The notes: a model not told the origin generated them from the letters alone. Positions 13,931-22,190 are shown, counted from the first letter of the stretch. The stretch: 37,565 nucleotides of DNA from Actinomycetes bacterium (GCA_021794835.1 JAJYQA010000005.1:29296-66860); one strand, 5' to 3'. Translations and numbers: made by a program.

Positions 13931-15859
13931 TTGGTTATTAGGCTAAGGGTTTTGGCCTTCATGCTTGCCTGTACAGTGGTTTTATCTTTAATACCGGTAT
14001 TTGAGGTTTCTGCGGGGAGCCCTACCCTATCGGCGTCAAATCCGGTTACGAGCCGCGATGCTGCTCCCGGCGAGATTCTTGTTAAGTTTAAGCCCCGTGT
14101 GGGTGTGGCTTCGGTGCAGAGCGCCAACAACCGTGTGGGCGCGCAAAAAACCAATGAAATTAAAAAGCTTGGAATCCAGCAGGTTAAACTGCCACCAGGC
14201 ATGAGGGTAAGCGAGGCAATTGCCAAATACAAGAAGATGGCGGATGTCGAATATGCTGAGCCAAACTACGTTCGGAAGGCCTTCGCAGTTACGCCGAATG
14301 ACCCCTACTACAGCCAGCAGTGGGGATTAAATAATATCAACGCCCCAGGAGCGTGGGATACAACCACCGGCAACCCGAATGTAGTTATAGCTATTATTGA
14401 CACCGGCGTTGATTATAATCATGAGGATCTAGCTGGTAAGGTGATTCTGGGTCCCAATTATGTTAATACTGATAGCGCCGGCAATCCGACCTACGATCCA
14501 ATAGATGATAACGGCCACGGCACGGAGGTTGCTGGAATCGCCGCCGCTGTCACTAATAACAGCATTGGTATTGCCGGTGTATCATGGGGATCAAAAATCC
14601 TTGCCATTAAAGCCCTTGATAAGTCAGGCACCGGATATGACTCCGATATTGCAAAGGGCATCGTCTACGCCGCCGACCATGGTGCAAAAATTATAAACCT
14701 AAGTCTTGGTGGGCCTAATAACTCACGGGTCCTTGCTGATGCGATAGAGTATGCCCATGAAAACAACTGTGTGATAACTGCCGCCGGGGGTAACGAGGCG
14801 CAAAGCGGCAATACGGTTGAGTACCCAGCGGCATACCCGGGCGTAATCGCCGTTGCTGCAACAGGTAGCAATAACGATTGGGCGTCGTACTCAAACTACA
14901 AATGGTATATAGACGTTGCGGCTCCGGGTGGCGACGGCTATCCCAACGATTCGAGCCATGGCATCTTAAGCTGCTACCCAGACTATCTAGGGCCTAAGTA
15001 TCTCAGCGACCAGGGCACATCGATGGCCACCCCATTTGTCTCCGGGCTTGTCGCACTTGTTGCAGCAGAATATCCGGATCGAACCGCTGATCAAATCACT
15101 AGATCGATCGAGGAGCTTTCAACCGATCTAGGCACCCCCGGCCGGGACGACTATTTTGGCTACGGCTTAATCAATGCACAAAAAACTGTAGGGCAGAATA
15201 TCAACAGCAAGGAAGACGCAGATGCCAGCATAGCATATACCGGCAACTGGAGTTCGTATTCGTCAACCCACGCAAGCGGGGGAGAGTATAAATCCTCAAG
15301 TACCGCTGGAAGCAGTGCAGTGTACTCTTTCTACGGCACGGGCGTAACCTGGGTCGCAAAGAAAAGCCCGTCTTCCGGCATCGCTAAGGTTTATATAGAT
15401 GGTGGGTTGGAAGGAAACATCGATCTATATTCTCAGAACGATATCTGGCAGTACCTAGCTTATAAAATAGATGGGCTCACTTTAGGTATGCATACCATAA
15501 AGATTGAAGTTACTGGAACCAATAATGCTAATCCATCGGGAACTGAAGTAAACATAGACGCACTCGATATGTTTACGCCAATCATTCCCCTCTACCGCCT
15601 ATACAACAAATACAGCGGTGACCATTTCTATACCACCAGCTCTGACGAAGTAATTTTTGCCGAAAATGTGGCTGGATACACTTACGAGGGAGTAGCTGGC
15701 TACGTTTCCAGTACGAAAACAGCCGGTACTACAGAGCTCTACCGCCTATACAACAAATACAGCGGTGACCATTTCTATACCACCAGCTCTGACGAAGTAA
15801 TTTTTGCCGAAAATGTGGCTGGATACACTTACGAGGGAATAGCTGCCTATATATGGTAG
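13931..15859 (+). CDS. Secreted subtilisin-like protease with C-terminal repeats
   Basis: This extracellular S8 serine protease has a signal peptide at residues 1-28, ending near FEVSAGS. A fervidolysin/I9-like propeptide covers about 45-120. The catalytic domain has Asp157 (IIDTGV), His196 (NGHGTEVAG), oxyanion Asn288 (AAGGNE) and Ser364 (GTSMATP). A beta-sandwich-like domain spans about 425-550. Two copies of a repeat (LYRLYNKYSGDHFYTTSSDE, about 554-587 and 603-636) resemble the DUF5648 type found in surface proteins. The TTG start follows AGGGG. The two repeats are identical at DNA level over 102 bases. Probable roles are nutrient proteolysis or surface-protein processing. Confidence 0.9.
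   Translation: MVIRLRVLAFMLACTVVLSLIPVFEVSAGSPTLSASNPVTSRDAAPGEILVKFKPRVGVASVQSANNRVGAQKTNEIKKLGIQQVKLPPGMRVSEAIAKYKKMADVEYAEPNYVRKAFAVTPNDPYYSQQWGLNNINAPGAWDTTTGNPNVVIAIIDTGVDYNHEDLAGKVILGPNYVNTDSAGNPTYDPIDDNGHGTEVAGIAAAVTNNSIGIAGVSWGSKILAIKALDKSGTGYDSDIAKGIVYAADHGAKIINLSLGGPNNSRVLADAIEYAHENNCVITAAGGNEAQSGNTVEYPAAYPGVIAVAATGSNNDWASYSNYKWYIDVAAPGGDGYPNDSSHGILSCYPDYLGPKYLSDQGTSMATPFVSGLVALVAAEYPDRTADQITRSIEELSTDLGTPGRDDYFGYGLINAQKTVGQNINSKEDADASIAYTGNWSSYSSTHASGGEYKSSSTAGSSAVYSFYGTGVTWVAKKSPSSGIAKVYIDGGLEGNIDLYSQNDIWQYLAYKIDGLTLGMHTIKIEVTGTNNANPSGTEVNIDALDMFTPIIPLYRLYNKYSGDHFYTTSSDEVIFAENVAGYTYEGVAGYVSSTKTAGTTELYRLYNKYSGDHFYTTSSDEVIFAENVAGYTYEGIAAYIW
15590..15838 (+). repeat. Perfect 102-bp direct duplication inside the protease gene
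   Basis: Bases 15590-15691 and 15737-15838 are identical, with a 147-base (49-codon) period that keeps frame. Identity at silent positions points to recent duplication or gene conversion. Confidence 0.95.
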
Positions 15860-15870
15860 AAAAATAAATG

Positions 15871-15943
15871 TGCCCCCGGCAGGAATCGAACCTGCGGCAC
15901 CAGGTTTAGGAAACCTGTGCTCTATCCCCTGAGCTACGAGGGC
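15871..15943 (-). tRNA. tRNA-Arg (anticodon CCU)
   Basis: The reverse strand folds into a full cloverleaf: acceptor GCCCTCG/CGGGGGC with A73, D-stem GCTC/GAGC, anticodon stem CAGGT/ACCTG with loop TTCCTAA, T-arm GCAGG-TTCGATT-CCTGC. The anticodon CCT reads AGG. No CCA is encoded. It lies alone, convergent with the protease gene. Confidence 0.97.
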
Positions 15944-16066
15944 ATAAAATTGCCTGAGAAAATTAAATTTTTAACATAAACAGTATAGATTCTATACTCC
16001 GATGGCGTCAAGGCCGATAAAAAACGTAGTGGCTATGTTAGCCCAGCTTATGGGGTCGGAGTTGGT

Positions 16067-16095
16067 TTGACTTTACCACCTCTCTCCTCTATCAT
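16067..16095 (+). promoter_or_regulatory. Sigma-70 promoter for the T-box leader
   Basis: TTGACT at 16067-16072 and TATCAT at 16090-16095 are spaced by exactly 17 bases. Transcription would start near 16102, just before the T-box RNA. The 15944-16066 stretch upstream shows nothing else recognisable. Confidence 0.7.
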
Positions 16096-16124
16096 AGTAG
16101 CTTAAATAAAGATAAATAGCTGTG

Positions 16125-16370
16125 CTTAGATGGGAAGAGTACGGTAAAACCAAGGTTGAAGAGAGCCGGGTAAGCTGAGAGCCGGTACCGGGCTTGATGC
16201 GGAAAGCCGTCCCAGAGCAGTTGGGCTGAAGTATGTAAGTCTAACCGGTGGTACCGTTATAGCCGGGGTCGTGTGACTCCACGAGGCCGATAACCGCAAG
16301 GTTATGGCGAAGATGGGTGGTACGCGAGCGGAAAACAGTCGCCTCTCGTCCCGTTGGGATGAGGGGTTTT
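16125..16370 (+). promoter_or_regulatory. T-box riboswitch leader, probably tRNA-Ala specific
   Basis: A T-box RNA senses uncharged tRNA and permits read-through. At the base of Stem I, TGGGA (16131-16135) pairs with TCCCA (16210-16214). AGAGTAC follows the 5' strand and GGAAAGCCG precedes the 3' strand. This is the same nine-base length as the specifier loop of the B. subtilis glyQS leader, which puts the specifier at GCC (16206-16208), an Ala codon. AGAGAGCC and TGAGAGCC distal motifs follow. The T-box is TGGGTGGTACGCG (16314-16326), slightly shortened from the usual GGAACCGCG form. Its UGGU would pair with a tRNA ending ACCA, consistent with A73 of tRNA-Ala. T-box identity is firm; the specificity is inferred. 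Confidence 0.88.
16342..16370 (+). terminator. T-box attenuator terminator
   Basis: CCTCTCGTCCC (16342-16352) pairs along 11 positions, with G-U pairs, to GGGATGAGGGG (16356-16366) and is followed by TTTT. The antiterminator would use the T-box sequence upstream. Confidence 0.85.
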
Positions 16371-16419
16371 GTGTTATGCAAGCGGTTATTTATTGGGCCT
16401 TCTAGGCGAAAGGAAAAGT

Positions 16420-17694
16420 GTGACGGAGCTTAGGTTTGACCAATGGACAAATCTATACGCTTCACGGGTTAGCAAGATGCGCTCGTCGGAAATCCGCGAG
16501 ATGATGGCTGTGACCGGGCGTCCGGATGTTATCTCTTTTGCTGGCGGGTTGCCGGATACCCGTGTGTTCCCAGTCAACCAGATCGTCGAGGCAACCCAGC
16601 GGGTCATGCTTCGCGAGGGTCCCGAAGCCCTGCAGTACGGCACAACCGAGGGACATGAGCCGCTGAAGCGCCATATTGTTGGGATGATGTCCGAGTGGGG
16701 CGTTGATGTTGGAATCGATGATCTTATCATCACCGATGGTGCACAGCAGGCGCTTGAGTTTTTAGGAAAGATTTTTATAAGTAGAAATGATGTCATTATC
16801 GTTGAGGCACCGAGCTATGTGGGTGCATTGCAGGCCTTTTCGGGCTATGAGCCAACCGTTGTTGCTATCCCGCTTGATGGGTCCGGAATGCGAACCGATA
16901 TTTTAGCTGAAAGGCTTGAAGAGCTCGCTAAGCTTGGCAAGCAGCCCAAGTTCTTATATACAATCCCCAATTTCCAAAACCCGGCTGGCGTAACTTTGAT
17001 TGAGGAGCGCCGCCGGGAAATCGTAAAATTATCCGAAATATATGGTTTTATCGTTATCGAGGACGATCCCTACGGTAGGCTTCGCTTTAGCGGAGACGAT
17101 GTACCTCTTTTGCGGTCCATGGACGAGAGCGTCATATATCTAGGGACTTTCTCCAAAATATTTGCGCCAGGCATGCGCCTTGGCTGGGTAATCGCGCCTA
17201 AAGCTGTCCTAGAAAAATTAATTCTTGCTAAGCAGGCGGCGAACCTTTGTTCGAGCTCGTTTGTGCAGCGGGTGACTGAGGAGTACATGAGCCAATTTGA
17301 CTGGCGGCAAAACGTCGAAGTCTTAATTGACCTCTACCGGGAGCGACGTAATGCAATGCTTGCGGCCCTGGAGGAGTTTTTCCCGGAGGGGGCAACCTGG
17401 TCACACCCTCAAGGGGGACTATTTATTTGGGCTAGTTTACCAGAAGGGCTAGACTCCGGCGAGATGCTTGCCGAAGCAATTAGGGAAGCCAAGGTGGCCT
17501 ACTTATCCGGGCGGGCCTGCTACGTTGGAAAAGGTGGAGATAACAGCATGCGCCTAAACTTTTCATATTGCTCAACGGAGACCATTGAAGAAGGAATCAA
17601 ACGTCTGGGAGCTGTGATTAAGGGACAGCTTGTGCTTTACAGGTCGCTTCTTAAAGGATATTCACCTGAGCCAAAGCAGGGGGAGTCAAAATAA
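16420..17694 (+). CDS. PLP-dependent aminotransferase, class I/II (LysN/AlaT-like)
   Basis: This fold-type I aminotransferase resembles the LysN/aromatic 2-aminoadipate group. The N-terminus matches that group (FDQWTNLYASRVSKMRSSEI, then DVISFAGGLPDTRVFP). The PLP lysine lies in YLGTFSKIFAPGMRLGWV, and NFQNPAGVT and EDDPYGRL are the cofactor and substrate motifs. GTG at 16420 is chosen because AAAGGA lies 5 bases upstream. The longer frame from TTG 16369 would start inside the T-box terminator. If the T-box senses tRNA-Ala, the enzyme likely makes alanine from pyruvate. The broad specificity of this group leaves other amino acids open. D-Ala-D-Ala ligase follows in the same operon. Confidence 0.9.
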   Translation: MTELRFDQWTNLYASRVSKMRSSEIREMMAVTGRPDVISFAGGLPDTRVFPVNQIVEATQRVMLREGPEALQYGTTEGHEPLKRHIVGMMSEWGVDVGIDDLIITDGAQQALEFLGKIFISRNDVIIVEAPSYVGALQAFSGYEPTVVAIPLDGSGMRTDILAERLEELAKLGKQPKFLYTIPNFQNPAGVTLIEERRREIVKLSEIYGFIVIEDDPYGRLRFSGDDVPLLRSMDESVIYLGTFSKIFAPGMRLGWVIAPKAVLEKLILAKQAANLCSSSFVQRVTEEYMSQFDWRQNVEVLIDLYRERRNAMLAALEEFFPEGATWSHPQGGLFIWASLPEGLDSGEMLAEAIREAKVAYLSGRACYVGKGGDNSMRLNFSYCSTETIEEGIKRLGAVIKGQLVLYRSLLKGYSPEPKQGESK

Positions 17695-17727
17695 ACGGGA
17701 GCTCTTTAGGAAACGGAGGAGAAGGAA

Positions 17728-18669
17728 GTGAAGGAGAAAATAGCGGTCCTCATGGGAGGCCGCTCGCTTGAACGAGACGTGTCGCTTAAAAGCGGTCACC
17801 GTGTCTACGAGGCACTGCGAGAAAAAGGTTTTGAGGTTATTAAATTTGATGTAGACGAGAACCTAATTGCAAACCTTAAACAAAACCCGGTTGACCTTGT
17901 CTATATCGCTCTCCATGGGAAATATGGCGAAGATGGCACAGTGCAAGAGCTTCTTGAGATAATGGACATCCCGTATACAGGTCCCGGCGTTTATGCAAGC
18001 ACGGTAAGTTTTGATAAAGCTCTCTCCAAAGAGATATTTCAGAGAAAAGGTATCCCGACGCCGGATTACTTCACACTTACTGCGGCAAGTTTTCGTGAGA
18101 TGGGTGCAGCGGCAGTACTGGAAAACGTGGTGGACCGGTTAGGCCTTCCAATAGCGGTTAAGCCTGCCTGCCAAGGCTCGGCTTTAGGGATAAAAATAGC
18201 GCACACGAAGGAAGAGCTACCCAGCGCGCTAATCGGGGCCTTGAGTTACGACGACAAAGTTATCCTCGAGAAGTTTATAAACGGAAAAGAGGTAAGCGTA
18301 AGCGTTATCGGGGATAAGGAGCCTGAGGCACTACCGGTAATTGAGGTTAAGCCACCGAAAGAGTTTTTCGACTTTGAGTCGATGTACTCGATGGGCCAAA
18401 CTGAGTATTATGTGCCGGCAAGGCTTCCCAAGGAGCTTTTGAAAGAAGTCCAAGAGATCGCGATAAAGGCGCACAAGGTTCTTGATTGCCGTGACGTCTC
18501 AAGGATCGATATCATGGTAAGCGATGGAAATGAGCCCTATGTGCTTGAGTTAAACTCGAGCCCGGGCATGACTGAGACCAGCCTACTTCCAATGGCGGCG
18601 GCGGCAAAGGGCATAGAGTTTAGCGACCTTGTTGAAATGCTGGTCGGCTTTGCGCTAAAGCGCAGGTAA
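17728..18669 (+). CDS. ddl: D-alanine--D-alanine ligase
   Basis: This ATP-grasp enzyme makes the D-Ala-D-Ala dipeptide for peptidoglycan. The 313-residue protein has the N-terminal VLMGGRSLERDVSLKSG motif and HGKYGEDGTVQELLE. ATP-grasp lysine loops are around LPIAVKPACQGSALGI, with EKFINGKEVSVSVIG next, and the C-terminal metal site is YVLELNSSPGMTETSLLP. The GTG at 17728 has a strong GGAGG/AAGGA ribosome site. It lies 33 bases behind the aminotransferase, so the T-box would also control this gene. That fits a scheme in which alanine supply and its main cell-wall use respond together. Confidence 0.95.
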   Translation: MKEKIAVLMGGRSLERDVSLKSGHRVYEALREKGFEVIKFDVDENLIANLKQNPVDLVYIALHGKYGEDGTVQELLEIMDIPYTGPGVYASTVSFDKALSKEIFQRKGIPTPDYFTLTAASFREMGAAAVLENVVDRLGLPIAVKPACQGSALGIKIAHTKEELPSALIGALSYDDKVILEKFINGKEVSVSVIGDKEPEALPVIEVKPPKEFFDFESMYSMGQTEYYVPARLPKELLKEVQEIAIKAHKVLDCRDVSRIDIMVSDGNEPYVLELNSSPGMTETSLLPMAAAAKGIEFSDLVEMLVGFALKRR

Positions 18670-18742
18670 ACTGTTTAAAAGAAGTGCAGTTGGGTATAAA
18701 CTTAAATCTAGTGATTAGTTTTGTTGTTAGGGGGTTCTTGGT

Positions 18743-19126
18743 ATGGCTGAGAAAAGAAAAGGTGGATTTGCCCGGTTGGCTGCTTTTATCTTGGGCGGCG
18801 CTATCGGCGCAATAGGTGGTTTGCTCTTTGCGCCGCGCTCAGGTAAAGAGACGCGGGAGCGGTTCAAAGAGCGGGCCGAGGAGATGGTGGAAGAGGGCCG
18901 TAAAAGCTACGAGGAGCAGCGTGGCCGGGTCCTTGAGTTGGCGTCGGAGAAGGGTCAGGAGCTGAAAGGCCGCATTGAGGAGGCTAGGGAGCGTTTGACC
19001 GCAGGTGTTGAGTCCGCATCCAAAGCGGTAAGAGAGAGAATAGAGCAGGTTGGCGGAAAAGCTGAAGAGACCGCTGAGAAAACCAAGGAAAAAGCCGAAA
19101 GGGAAGCCGAAGAAAAAACTGAATGA
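18743..19126 (+). CDS. YtxH-family protein with long coiled-coil tail
   Basis: A glycine-rich membrane segment (LAAFILGGAIGAIGGLLFAP, about residues 11-30) ends in the APRSGKETRERF box typical of YtxH. About 90 residues of highly charged Glu/Lys/Arg-rich helix follow, probably coiled coil. It resembles LEA-like, stress-linked YtxH proteins. ATG 18743 lies after GGGGG 13 bases upstream. This is the second YtxH gene in the window; the first (3186) is shorter and less charged. Function is unknown. Confidence 0.8.
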   Translation: MAEKRKGGFARLAAFILGGAIGAIGGLLFAPRSGKETRERFKERAEEMVEEGRKSYEEQRGRVLELASEKGQELKGRIEEARERLTAGVESASKAVRERIEQVGGKAEETAEKTKEKAEREAEEKTE

Positions 19127-19181
19127 AGTGGTGAGCTTAAAGCTTATCGCTTCCAAAGTGCCGAAGTTGATTTTCACCCCA

Positions 19182-19200
19182 CCTCCCCCTTGAGGGGAGG
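19182..19200. repeat. Palindromic CCTCCCC/GGGGAGG element
   Basis: CCTCCCC at 19182-19188 and GGGGAGG at 19194-19200 flank a 5-base loop. The T-tract is absent, so termination is doubtful. Similar CCTCCCCCTTGAGGGGAGG elements are common as dispersed intergenic repeats in many bacteria. Confidence 0.6.
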
Positions 19201-19314
19201 AACTTATCCTGTTCACTCGTTCACCCGTTTTATATTTGATAAAACTTGCAGTCCGGTGGATAAAGCATAAAATCAATTACAGGAAGAATTGTTTTTAAGT
19301 TTTAAGGACATGGC

Positions 19315-19911
19315 ATGCGCAGGAAGATTGTGCCGGCAACACCAAAAAGCCTTGCACGCACTGGCTTGACATGCCGGGAGTGCACCCGCTGGGAGAGTAC
19401 ATCTGATAAAGGAGATGTGCGGAGCACCAAGGCGCAAAGCATGAGCCGAATCATCAAAGAGTGGGGCGAGTGCGGAAAGATTGTTTATTTGGATAAAGAG
19501 GCGGTTGCTTTCGCCCAGTACGGTCCGGCAAAGTACTGGCCGGGGCTAAAGCGTTTTCCATCTGGTCCGATTAGCGAAGATGCGGTTTTTCTAGCGTGTC
19601 TGTGCGTGCTGCCTTATGCGCAAGGAAGGGGATTAGGCCGGGTTTTGCTGCAATCGATAGAGGCCAATATGGTCAAGCGAAAAATAAAGGCGATCGAGAC
19701 TTTTGCGACAAGAGGTACCGCGCATCCGCCGGGGCCCATTGAGTTTTACCTGCAGAATGGTTTTTATATCTTGCGAAACGACCCACATTACCCGCTTCTT
19801 AGGCTTGAGCTAAAGACGCTGGTTGGCTGGCAAATCAATATCCAGTTTGCATTGGATAGGATTAAAATCCCAGCCAGGGGCGCCAGCGCGCCCACGTCGA
19901 CTTCTATCTAA
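19315..19911 (+). CDS. GNAT-family N-acetyltransferase with N-terminal Cys motif
   Basis: This protein of about 198 residues has the acetyl-CoA motif LCVLPYAQGRGLGRVLLQSIE (motif A, RGLGR) at about residues 96-116. The segment after it (RGTAHPPGPIEFYLQNGFY) is the family's motif B. Near the N-terminus, TCRECTRWE (about residues 18-26) has the CxxC pattern of a frequent but uncharacterised GNAT subgroup. The start is ATG 19315. The last 12 residues (ARGASAPTSTSI) are low-complexity. The downstream metallophosphoesterase gene begins 24 bases after the stop. Confidence 0.8.
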   Translation: MRRKIVPATPKSLARTGLTCRECTRWESTSDKGDVRSTKAQSMSRIIKEWGECGKIVYLDKEAVAFAQYGPAKYWPGLKRFPSGPISEDAVFLACLCVLPYAQGRGLGRVLLQSIEANMVKRKIKAIETFATRGTAHPPGPIEFYLQNGFYILRNDPHYPLLRLELKTLVGWQINIQFALDRIKIPARGASAPTSTSI

Positions 19912-19935
19912 TCCAGTTGGTTTGTTGGTGGTTGG

Positions 19936-20653
19936 ATGTCTACTGAAGTACTTAAAAAGATTTTTTCGCATTGGTCAGCTGCGCTGGCACTGGCAGTTGT
20001 CGGGAGCATCATACATCCACAATAATCCGGCAGCTATCGATCTTATCAAAAAGGTTGTCCGGGATTTTCACATAGACCTGGTGATCGATACAGGAGATAT
20101 TACGGATTTTGGCACGCCGGTTGAGACGAGCCTTATTGATGGTATATCGAAACTTCCGGTGCCCTACGTTTTTGTCCCGGGAAACCACGAGTCGCCAAAG
20201 ACCGTTGCGTTTATGAGAGGGGTGAAAAACGTCACCGTCCTTGACGGTAAGGAGGTCGATATTAAAGGAATAACGGTAATTGGATTTGCGGACCCGGCTT
20301 CGGCAAATCCTAGGCCAGCTCTGATTGACGACAAAGCAAAGGCTGCCCTCAGAGCCCAGATTATAGGCACGCTGAAACCGCTTCCGGCGGGGCCGCTCAT
20401 TCTTGCGGTACATAATCCAAAGGCGGTAAATGGACTATTGGGTCGGGTGCCAATCATCCTAGTCGGCCACACTCATAAGGCGGATTTGATAGAAAGGGAC
20501 GGCTTTATTGAAAACAATGCCGGAACGACTGGTGCGGCGGGTCTGCGCACTAGCCTAGAAGTGACCGGCACGCAGGGGGAGTTTCGCCTTGAGCGAAATT
20601 TAATTAAAGGGAAGGCGGCCTCTAAGAGCGAATTAGGGATGCTAAGCAGATAG
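19936..20653 (+). pseudogene. Membrane-anchored metallophosphoesterase gene with internal break
   Basis: The start expected from a GGTGG site 4 bases upstream is ATG 19936. It encodes MSTEVLKKIFSHW and a hydrophobic helix, then stops at 20023-20025. The calcineurin-like domain is in another frame, entered near 20018. The domain keeps VIDTGDITDFGTP, VPGNHESP, AVHNPKA and VGHTHKAD, i.e. metal motifs II to V. The first motif, expected as SDIHNNPAAID, reads SYIHNNPAAID, so the first metal Asp is gone. Related actinobacterial proteins have a longer membrane N-terminus before the DIHNN strand. An internal deletion that fused the first helix to the catalytic domain out of frame explains all this. 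Confidence 0.6.
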
Positions 20654-20655
20654 GT

Positions 20656-20690
20656 GAATCAGAAACCAGAAATCAGATAACAGAGAACAG
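20656..20690. repeat. CAGAAA-type short repeats
   Basis: About four degenerate copies of a CAGAAA/CAGATAA unit follow the phosphoesterase stop, related to the tract at 6703. Confidence 0.5.
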
Positions 20691-20764
20691 GCGGTAGCCT
20701 AGAATGTATAGTAATATCTTGTTTCTTGTCGCTGACTCGGGTGAAAGGGTTAAATAGGTAAAAT

Positions 20765-21637
20765 TTGCGCAGTGTTTTTAAGTTTCTATTGGACGTCTAT
20801 AACAAGTTTAATGAGCACCGCGGCTTTCTTCTTGCGGCGGGTATCGCCTTTTTTGCTTTTTTCTCCCTCTTCCCGCTTCTTCTATTTACCGGTATTGTTC
20901 TGGGCTATGTGCTGGAGGGGTCTAGCGCGCGCGAGCAGATCTTAGGCTATGTTTTTAGAAATTTTCCGGCGCTGGGCGGGTTTGTAAAAGACAGCATAGA
21001 GGCCCTTATCGTGTCAAGATCGCGGGCCGGCGTTATAGCACTAATTGCTCTTCTCTGGTCAGGAACAAATGTTTTTGGGGGATTTGCGGTTGGGCTAAAT
21101 GCCGTCTACGAGGTAAAAGAGACCAGAAATATCATCATGCAAAAGCTTATCGCGCTTGGTGTGTTTTTGATAATAATCATACTTCTTTTTGTCTCGTTCG
21201 GTGCCTCGACGCTTGCCTCAACGTTTAGAACCTCGGTCTTAAGCTTGTTTTTCCCGGCGAGGGTGGTCTCAGATGCCTGGACAGCTTTCACCGCGATTCT
21301 TGGTATTGTCTCTACGCTTTTGGCTTTTTTACTTGTTTACCGGTTGGTTCCTAACGTTAAGCTTACTGTCAAAAATATTTGGCTAGGCACGCTTGCTGCG
21401 GGGTTTACCTTTGAAGTTGCAAAGTACATCTTCGCAATTTACCTAAACGATTTTGCGCGCAAAGGGTATGGTCTGGTATACGGATCACTTGCGACAGTTA
21501 TCTTACTTATGTTTTGGCTTTATATTTCGGCGGTGCTTCTTTTGATCGGCGCCGAGATAAATGTCCTCTACAGACAACGGATTTTAGGTGGTGTAAAGGC
21601 GTTTGAACCGCGAAAAGGCAGCAATGAGAGTATCTGA
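20765..21637 (+). CDS. YihY/UPF0761-family membrane protein
   Basis: This polytopic protein of 290 residues has about six transmembrane segments. The N-terminal AAGIAFFAFFSLFPLLL is the YihY hallmark, and further family features are LLWSGTNVFGGFAVGLNAVY and GYGLVYGSLATVILLMFWLY. Members were once called ribonuclease BN, but the name is not supported and the function remains unknown. The TTG start at 20765 follows AGG by about 6 bases. The downstream PAP2-like gene starts inside its stop region, so the two are translationally coupled. Confidence 0.88.
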   Translation: MRSVFKFLLDVYNKFNEHRGFLLAAGIAFFAFFSLFPLLLFTGIVLGYVLEGSSAREQILGYVFRNFPALGGFVKDSIEALIVSRSRAGVIALIALLWSGTNVFGGFAVGLNAVYEVKETRNIIMQKLIALGVFLIIIILLFVSFGASTLASTFRTSVLSLFFPARVVSDAWTAFTAILGIVSTLLAFLLVYRLVPNVKLTVKNIWLGTLAAGFTFEVAKYIFAIYLNDFARKGYGLVYGSLATVILLMFWLYISAVLLLIGAEINVLYRQRILGGVKAFEPRKGSNESI

Positions 21638-22190
21638 TATACTTAACCCCTATTACTCATCCGCCCCATTTTTTCTTCTTATAGTTATCGCATCAACAAA
21701 AAGCCTTATGGCGGGCATTATCTACTATGTGGTTTTAGTGTTGTTTTTTAGCATGCTTCCCATGTGGGATATAAACCGGCGAATAAAACAAGGCTCGGTA
21801 AGTGATACGCATATCGACCGGCGGGAAGACAGGATAAAACCATTTCTTTTTTCGCTTGCCTGTGCAGTTGCCGGACTTGCTGCTGTTTATATAGTCGGAG
21901 CCCCAGCGGCAATAAAAGCTGTCTCTTGGTCTGTGGTTGTTACAGGAGCTATAGTTACCATAACTACCGCTGTCTGGAAAGTTAGCCTTCATGCCGCCGG
22001 GATATCGGCAATCGCCCTTATTTTAGTCGTCCTTTTCGGATGGGTCGCACTGCCTGTCGTCTTCTTTGTACCGCTTGTCTATTGGGCAAGACTTACATTA
22101 AACAAGCACACGCCCGCCCAACTCTTGGCCGGTAGTTTAATAGCGGTTGGGGTTACTGCAGGGGTTTTTAGATGGTTTAGGTTGATTTAA
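21624..22190 (+). CDS. PAP2-superfamily-like membrane phosphatase
   Basis: This protein of about 188 residues has five or six hydrophobic segments. KVSLHAAG and WARLTLNKHTPAQLLAGS match the last two PAP2 phosphatase signatures (SxHAA and RxxxxxHTxxQ). The first signature (KxxxxxxRP) is represented by RREDRIKPF near residue 75. Substrates could be undecaprenyl pyrophosphate or another lipid phosphate. ATG 21624 is favoured over the upstream TTG at 21603. It has AAAGG nearby and overlaps the yihY-like stop by 14 bases. The stop overlaps the convergent cyclo-ligase gene. Confidence 0.75.
   Translation: MRVSDILNPYYSSAPFFLLIVIASTKSLMAGIIYYVVLVLFFSMLPMWDINRRIKQGSVSDTHIDRREDRIKPFLFSLACAVAGLAAVYIVGAPAAIKAVSWSVVVTGAIVTITTAVWKVSLHAAGISAIALILVVLFGWVALPVVFFVPLVYWARLTLNKHTPAQLLAGSLIAVGVTAGVFRWFRLI

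Noticed and set aside
16205-16207. AGC as T-box specifier (Ser)
   Set aside because: The register is one base off the glyQS alignment, and the T-box UGGU predicts A73, whereas tRNA-Ser has G73.
16232-16234. TAT as T-box specifier (Tyr)
   Set aside because: It lies after the 3' strand of the Stem I base helix. The GCC in the nine-base loop at 16201-16209 fits the position better.
16369-16419. N-terminal extension of the aminotransferase from TTG 16369
   Set aside because: The TTG lies in the T-tract of the T-box terminator. GTG 16420 has a good ribosome site and starts at the conserved region.
19823-19935. Start of the metallophosphoesterase inside the GNAT gene
   Set aside because: The encoded residues are arginine/proline-rich shadow of the GNAT 3' end. 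ATG 19936 with GGTGG upstream is the natural start of the broken gene.
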